Part shown: in pieces, positions 58,241 to 64,000 of the stretch
Position numbering within the stretch: position 1 is the first letter of the stretch
Layout: the number at the start of each line of letters is the position of its first letter
Origin: Siphonodentalium dalli
Taxonomy: Eukaryota > Mollusca > Scaphopoda > Gadilida > Siphonodentaliidae
NCBI GenBank assembly: GCA_032622095.1
Contig: CP136061.1
Span: forward strand, 10,619,287-10,683,286
Direction of reading: 5' to 3'
Length of the DNA stretch: 64,000 bases
Position numbers and translations under genes: made by a program
The notes under the pieces: model-generated
Databases searched by the model: none
What the model saw: only the letters and a program-made list of their open reading frames with translations
Told to the model about the DNA's origin: nothing

Positions 58241-59663
58241 AAGGGTCTATTCTCATTGCACACGCGCGTGCAATTAATCGCAGCGTTTTTTAAGGTGCGT
58301 GTAAACATATTAACGCAGAGCGATTCGTGATCAATTATATTCCTCAATCAGCCACGTCCTATTCGTGACCAATCGTTATTGCAACCAACCTCGTCATTGA
58401 GATAGCCGTTACAGAGAATGTCATGGTTCACTCGGTCACATATACTATCCGGGTACAGTCATTCTCATAACTGATGGGCGATAAAATAATAAATGTACGG
58501 GAAGGAAATGGCTTGGAAAGAAGTTTCCTATACGTATAGCTAGCATCCGTGGTGATTTTTGTAGAATTTAATCGAATTATTTTACCCGTCTGTCTGGAGC
58601 AAAACTGTACCCAACATTGTGAATATATAGAGTGATAGTAATGTGCCGTTTAACATGTGCGATCACTGATGATACGCCGCCGATTGATGACGATCAAATT
58701 GAAATCAATCGCTCATGCGAACAGCGTCCTGGCGACAGAATGAGACCTTAAACGATGCGTGTGTGACTCTTAAGGTCGAATTCTGAGTCCCACCAATTAT
58801 TATAATTGAATAGTGGTTCGTCAATTATAGTACCGCGTTGTCCCTGTTGCCAGCGGCTATACAAATGAGCACTCGGTGATGGTGGAGGGGGCGGGGGCTG
58901 AAGAGAAAAAACGTTCATACACAGGGTTAACATAAAAATCCCTCCCAACCATGGGTCTACCATCCTCCCTGCATGCAAATCTATTTGTTTTTCCATCAAC
59001 AAACTGGGGTCTCATCCCCTCTTTCCCCATAATTTTTTACTGGATATCACGTTTGAGTACAACTGTTTTAAATGAGCTTTAGTCAGAAAAACGATTTTTG
59101 TCAGACCTATAGCTAACTATAAAGTAAAATTTTGAAAGATCTAATTCAACCACTTGAATCGTACACTTTTGATAATATTGAGTGATAATAACAATGATAT
59201 GCATAACACTCCTGTAATCTGGGTTGTGGTCGTACTATATAGTGTTATTTTCGTTTCAAGCTGGAATAAAATATGCATATTTATTCCCAACTACATGGAA
59301 TTGAACCCTCTATTTTTAATTATAATTAGCTAGATATAAATTTTGTCCTAAAAACTTATGTCATTTTGATGGCACGGCTAGTTATACTCAACTTATACCT
59401 GAGTAAATCTAACTGAGGAAAATTAAAGTTAATGTGTCAGCATATATATATGTAGTCACCCCACCCAAAAGTACTTTATCATCCTCCAACCTACCCTAGC
59501 CCTGGCTCCTGTGTATGCATGTGTTCGTCAGACCCCCCAACCCTATTGGGGGGACTCTTAGCAGTGGGAGGAAGGAATGCAATCGAAAACACATATAGAG
59601 CCGCTGGACCTTAAAAAACGCTGCGATTAATCGCACGTGCGTGTGCTATGAGAATAGACCCTT
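58241..59663. mobile_element. Non-autonomous DNA element, 55-bp terminal inverted repeats
   Basis: Termini 58241-58295 (AAGGGTCTATTCTCATTGCA) and 59609-59663 (ending GAGAATAGACCCTT) are near-perfect reverse complements that include ATTAATCGCAGCGTTTTTTA. If the ends are taken one base further in, each side is flanked by TA, as in TA-targeting DNA transposons. The 1.3-kb interior has no transposase; a frame at 58748-59002 is not recognisable. Confidence 0.85.
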
Positions 59664-60360
59664 ACTCTTGGCGCGCGAGGTGTTTGAATATCATATGAAT
59701 TATCAGTGGGAAGAAAAGAGCATGAATAATCGACTTGAATGCTAATAAAATTAAACTGACGCGGAGAATAACACACGGTTGTTTCATAAAAAAAGCATTT
59801 TCCTCAGGACATCTGGCACTGAATGAGTGAAGGGGAGCGCTTCATTTCTCACCAGTGATTTCCCACATGGAAAGGACTTGAAATTAATACTCAAGTTCAT
59901 CAACCACCTAAGGGTTATATATAACATTCCAGAGAGGGAACAGTAACTATTCCAGTGGTGGTTCGGCTGCAGTCCTAGTGGGGAAACGGGTGGCCACTTG
60001 GAGGGATAACTCAACCCATTGGATAGTTGAATTCAACCACCTATATAACACCACAGAGGGCTCTGATGCAATCCTAGCAGGATATAAACCATAATTGGTC
60101 CAGCAGGCATAACCATTGGGTTATTTGGTAATAGTTTGGTCATTCGCAGTCTCATTGAGTTGGTCCTTTCCCTGTTATCAGTTGGATCCAATGTGATTCT
60201 CTGCCAGGTTTCAAGTTGATTAGAATAAAGCAAAATGTTATTCTCATCTGAAAACAAAGTAACACTTCACCACTATTCTGTTCTGACATGGAACAAACTG
60301 ACAATTGTATTTAATAATGCGTTAAAGCATTCGCATTTGGTACATATTAACATTTTAAAT
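59664..60360. other. No gene recognised
   Basis: Short frames on the minus strand (59784-60257) lack domains. Related blocks GTTCATCAACCACCTAAGGG (near 59897) and ATTCAACCACCTATATAACA (near 60031) hint at a diverged duplication. Confidence 0.35.
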
Positions 60361-60546
60361 GTCTCTAGGACCATGCTTATCATGAAGAAGATGGAAACCA
60401 CATGTTAACATTTTAAATGTTTCTAGGACCGTGCTTGTCGTGAAGAAGATGTATCTAGGACCATGTTTGTCATGAAGAAGATGTGTCTAGGACCATTTTG
60501 TCATGAAGAAGATGTCTCTAGGACCATGCTTTTCGTGAAGAGGATG
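60361..60546. repeat. Tandem repeat of about 34 bp
   Basis: Five copies of TCTAGGACCATGCTTGTCAT followed by GAAGAAGATG, the first two separated by AACCACATGTTAACATTTTAAATG. Confidence 0.88.
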
Positions 60547-60752
60547 GAACAGACAGTGAGGTTTTAGAAATGTTTACATATTGAAACAATTGTCTTTGAA
60601 CTGTTACAATTTTAAAAGCAAACATCGCCAATGGCAATTGTGGCTAGACTAATTGCGTCAAAATATGTGTTCCAATGCTTTGATAAATTTAATTGGATTC
60701 TCTTGTGGTATTCATAGTTCGTGCGTTGAGAAATAGTTAACACTAGCTGATA

Positions 60753-61140
60753 TGCCCAACTTCGTCCGGGCTATTTAGGAAATTCTTTGTGATCGTCTCC
60801 GTTTGTTCGATCGGCCCAGAAACATGGCTATATGAGCGTATATGAGCGAGGTCAATGTCAAAGCCAAGGTCAAGGATACGGTCGCACTCGAAGGCCCGCC
60901 TATATTGTTCCCATGATCAAATTAGGCCTACATACCAAATTCGAGTCGGATCGGTCGAGGTCCAGAAACATGCCTACATGTATATGAGCGTATATGAGCG
61001 ATGTCATGGTCAAGAACACGGTCGCACGTGAACTTGGACCCACCCATATTGTTTCTGCGATCAAAGTAGGCCTACATACCAAATTTTGAGTCGGATCGGT
61101 TGAGCAGTTTTCGAGTCATAACAAACATATAGACAAAATA
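60753..61140 (+). repeat. SINE-like repeat, second copy with internal duplication
   Basis: It shares its layout with 1640-1830. Here the body is duplicated: AGAAACATG--TATATGAGCG, AAGGTCAAGGATACGGTCGC and GGCCTACATACCAAATT each occur twice, before a single GCAGTTTTCGAGTCATAAC end. Confidence 0.65.
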
Positions 61141-61443
61141 TATAGGAGATAAATGTAGCAGTTTGTGTTTAAGTAAAAATGGTTTCAACATGATACATCT
61201 TGTTATTGGAGGATTCCTGAAAATGCATATGACAACACAGTGTTTTTATTGTTCTCAAGTGTTTTGAGATAATGATGGTTGTACAGGAATTTTGATTTTA
61301 GGATGTACCAAGTGTGAATGACTAGCTTGCATGATATGAAACAGATGGAATGCATTACAAATAAAATCATTTATTAAACTTGAGCATGAAAATAAGACTT
61401 AACGACAAGTAATAAGAGGTGTGATTTCACATAATAGATTTTG

Positions 61444-61550
61444 TGGAATGAAAAAATCTCACCCAGGGGCCAGCTATTTGGGCCGGACACGTGGCTTTCC
61501 GAGTGTCCCGGGCCAAATATCTGGCCCCGAGTGTGAGATTTTTCCATGCC
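61444..61550. repeat. 107-bp imperfect palindrome
   Basis: Arms 61444-61484 and 61510-61550 (GGAATGAAAAAATCTCACCC against GTGTGAGATTTTTCCATGCC; GGGGCCAGCTATTTGGGCC against GGGCCAAATATCTGGCCCC), with further complementarity (GGACAC/GTGTCC) in the loop. A compact foldback MITE by structure. Confidence 0.9.
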
Positions 61551-61944
61551 CACATCACCAGGTCATGATGGATCATTTTTCTCCCAACCCAAGAGCCTCG
61601 TTCCGAATGTTTTGTATTATACCAGTCATTGGTAGGTTCCAGTAGCTTTATAACGGTATATCTGGGGAGAAATCTGATGCTATATTCGTGATTATCTGGG
61701 ATGATTTCGGTATATAACAAAGGTATATACTGTAAAAACAAAGCGCGCCATCCGTACTCGCAGGGTTAATTCGTTAGAGTGACATTGACATGGGCTTGTG
61801 AAATCGACATGAGACTTCACATCGTTGCAGCTGCACATATTCCGAAAAAAACCGCGCGTATTGATATAAAGTATAAACAACTAGACTAATCGATTTTGTC
61901 ATGGGAAATGCCAATATCGGTCCCATAATAACACTGTGCTTTCT

Positions 61945-62210
61945 TCGACTCGAATCAAATATGTTTTACCCCTGAATAGTAATTGAGGGGTGTTTAATAA
62001 ATAGTAGTTGAGGGGTGTTTAATAAATAGTAATTGAGGGGTGTTTAATAAATAGTAATTGAGGGGCGTTTAATAAATAGTAATTGAGGGGCGTTTAATAA
62101 ATAGTAATTGAGGGGCGTTTAATCCAAATAAATAGTAATTGAGGGTTGTTTAATAAATAGTAATTGAGGGGCGTTTAATAAATAGTAATTGGGGGCGTTT
62201 AATCGGATTA
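61945..62210. repeat. 25-bp minisatellite grown from a foldback-element arm
   Basis: After GACTCGAATCAAATATGTTT, about nine copies of TAGTAATTGAGGGGTGTTTA-ATAAA follow, with C/T variation, before AATCGGATTATGC. Flanks and unit match the right arm of 45925-46062 (GACTCGAATCAAATATTTTG, TAGTAATTGAGAGGAG, TATCGGATTGAG), where the unit is present once. Confidence 0.92.
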
Positions 62211-62778
62211 TGCATCTTTAATTGTAAATTTGGAGATTTGTAACCAAAAGTTGGTTATTGTCCTATTTTACAGGTATGTTAATAAATGACTACGGTGTGA
62301 AGATACATAGATAGAGTGGTGCATACAGTACTGTAATCACCCAACACTAATATCTTGTTCAGGATATGAGTGGAAATTTGAAGTTAGACACACAGAACAA
62401 AGGTTATATAGCAAAGTACCCGTATCGATACATATATTACATTTAGGGTGGCGCCAGGACCCCCCATACGGATGGTTATATATAGAACAAAATCCATATC
62501 GAGACATATACATGTATAGGACATTGAGGGTGACACCTGGATTTCCTCGACACAGGGGCTATGTGGCCACGGAAGATACCTGTTTTACCAATGTACTATA
62601 ATGCAGGTTTCACCGACGGTGGGGGTAGACAACCATCCCAAACTGCCCCCTGGTGCCGCCCCCAAATTGCAAGCTCGATTTGAGCGATATTTCAATTGGC
62701 CATTCCGATCGGTACATGCCAGACAATGACAAAGTGTATTGTGCTGTTCCATGACAATGGCATATCCGTTATGTATCA
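62211..62778. other. No gene recognised
   Basis: A near-repeat at 62415-62535 (CGATACATATATTACATTTA-GGGTGGC and GAGACATATACATG-TAGGACATTGAGGGTGAC) is visible. No coding region. Confidence 0.4.
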
Positions 62779-63081
62779 TGCACTAGTCGAATCTATATGC
62801 TCAGGCTTATATGCTTCCCAATTCGCGGTGAAAGGGGCTTCCCTTTTAAGAATGTCCCCGAAGCCGATGTGGATAAGATCAGCGCAGTCGGGCCAGACAA
62901 GATTCGCGCGGATTCTATCCCCGACATTGGCGAACATCTGGAACGTTTTTTTCAAGCTTGATATTACGTCGCATGATAGTCCAAGTCTTCTCGTACTAAA
63001 GCCGGCGAAGATATTGGGATGGAGGTGCCGGTCTTTAGTCCGAGTTCCAGGCCCATGGTATCCTTTGACACGAGTTAATCG
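62779..63081 (-). CDS. Unrecognised open frame with coding character, possible exon
   Basis: A 101-codon minus-strand frame lies between a TGA (63082-63084) and a TGA (62776-62778). It is richer in GC than its surroundings and has balanced codon use. Residues include RVKGYHGPGTRTKDRHLHPN, IFAGFSTRRLGLSCDVISSL and NVGDRIRANLVWPDCADLIH. No ATG opens it convincingly and I could not assign a family. An acceptor-like GTGTCAAAG lies near its start. The plus strand is also open here (62696-63088), so coding on that strand is possible. It could be an internal exon or a piece of an unrecognised mobile element. Confidence 0.35.
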
Positions 63082-64000
63082 TCAGTGACCCGCTCAAATA
63101 AAACCACAATGATATGAAATAAAATATCACAATTGCGACAATAAACGGATATTTTCCGCAGAAGACATGCTATTTTATCTGAAACCCACATCAGTTGTGA
63201 ATTTAAAACGGTAATTTAATGCGAAAAGAGACATTTACCTCAATGTTTACAATTTTTTTAAAGTATGCGAACTCGGTTGACCTCGCGAACTGTGTTCGGC
63301 ATTTTCCGTTGAAAATATTCCGTAGATTTTGGACAACAACGCAAATTACGATGAATTCTCCATTGTAATCGTAATTATGTGTGTCAATAAATAAAATAAT
63401 AAATAGATTAATTAAACATTGGATATATAAATGTAATACACTAAATAAATGAACCTTAAGTTTGAAAAGTCCCACTAAAACGGAAGAACTATATTTCGAA
63501 ACTGTGTGATTCGGTTCTCCGATTATTTTATCAACACATATGTCAAAATGCACATCACACGCATGGCAAGTCAGACACAAGAGTTCTAATTTGCTCCAAT
63601 TTTGACAAGTTGCTTGCGAAAATTGTCAACAAAACTACCGTTCTCATCCTCCATTATGTCATTAAGTTTTTAGTGCGGGAATTGTTCTGAAAGCACATAG
63701 AAAACTGGACTTTCGGGCGATCGGTTTTCGCCATTTTTGTTCGGAAAAACCGCGCTATATATAGAAACGGAAAGTAGAATTCCCAGAACAAACAGCGGAT
63801 TATGCCGAACTTATTCGGACCACTTCGGCTTTCGGTTAAAACGTAAACAAACAGAGAAACAAATCGATGTGTGTGGCAATCAACCGGATTATTCTATGTG
63901 TAATTTAACATTAAAGTTAGATTATTATACACCATTGTGACCATAAGATGTAAGCCTTTCCGATGCATATAGCATCATGTATTGATTTGCTGGGTAAATA
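63082..64000. other. No gene established; possible decayed zinc-finger fragment on the minus strand
   Basis: On the minus strand, short frames in succession read MAKTDRPKVQFSMCFQNNSR (near 63733-63674), MEDENGSFVDNFRKQLVKIG (near 63653) and CLTCHACDVHFDIC (near 63571-63530). The last has a C-x2-C spacing with a later His. The order recalls BED/CGGBP1-type finger proteins of hAT elements, but the frames do not connect. TATATATAG lies upstream at about 63754. Confidence 0.25.

Overview
The window looks like repeat-dense nuclear DNA from an invertebrate animal. Three things point to a lophotrochozoan, most plausibly a mollusc: AT-rich sequence with no bacterial gene packing, a spliced secreted fibrinogen-related (FReD) gene with introns of 5-8 kb, and several families of non-LTR retrotransposon. 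The species cannot be named from sequence alone. CRISPR arrays, rRNA genes and convincing tRNA genes were not seen.

One host gene is well supported. It lies on the minus strand across about 1.2-21.0 kb. Exon 1 (20893-21034) encodes a signal peptide. Exons at 12666-12775, 6426-6522 and 1186-1350 encode the first two thirds of a fibrinogen C-terminal domain. All three splice junctions have matching phase, and the last exon(s) must lie left of position 1. The introns hold retrotransposon debris, minisatellites and perfect hairpins.

Immediately upstream of exon 1 is a 36-bp minisatellite (21057-21874). A nearly complete LINE (21875-28729) is inserted in it, with ORF1 in two overlapping frames and a 1,171-codon ORF2 encoding endonuclease and reverse transcriptase. 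The satellite resumes for just over one unit at 28730-28778, and a second array of the same unit lies at 32575-33376. The stretch 28.8-34.2 kb holds a degenerate tandem family and another LINE remnant.

From about 35 kb to the right end no gene is established. The sequence is a mosaic of foldback and inverted-repeat elements: a 4.5-kb palindrome at 38222-42705, smaller ones at 36319, 37035, 43930, 45590, 50698 and 61444, and a 1.4-kb terminal-inverted-repeat element at 58241. There are two mutually inverted blocks of a self-complementary 21-bp repeat with a CTTAAG core (45.4-47.9 and 56.4-57.2 kb), and an 850-bp direct duplication (49601 and 53168). In one copy of that duplication a single 62-bp segment has expanded into a 22-unit satellite with higher-order structure. 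One unrecognised open frame (62779-63081, minus) has coding character and may be an exon. A recurring theme is that minisatellites appear to grow from pieces of dispersed elements, and in two cases the single-copy source is also in the window.
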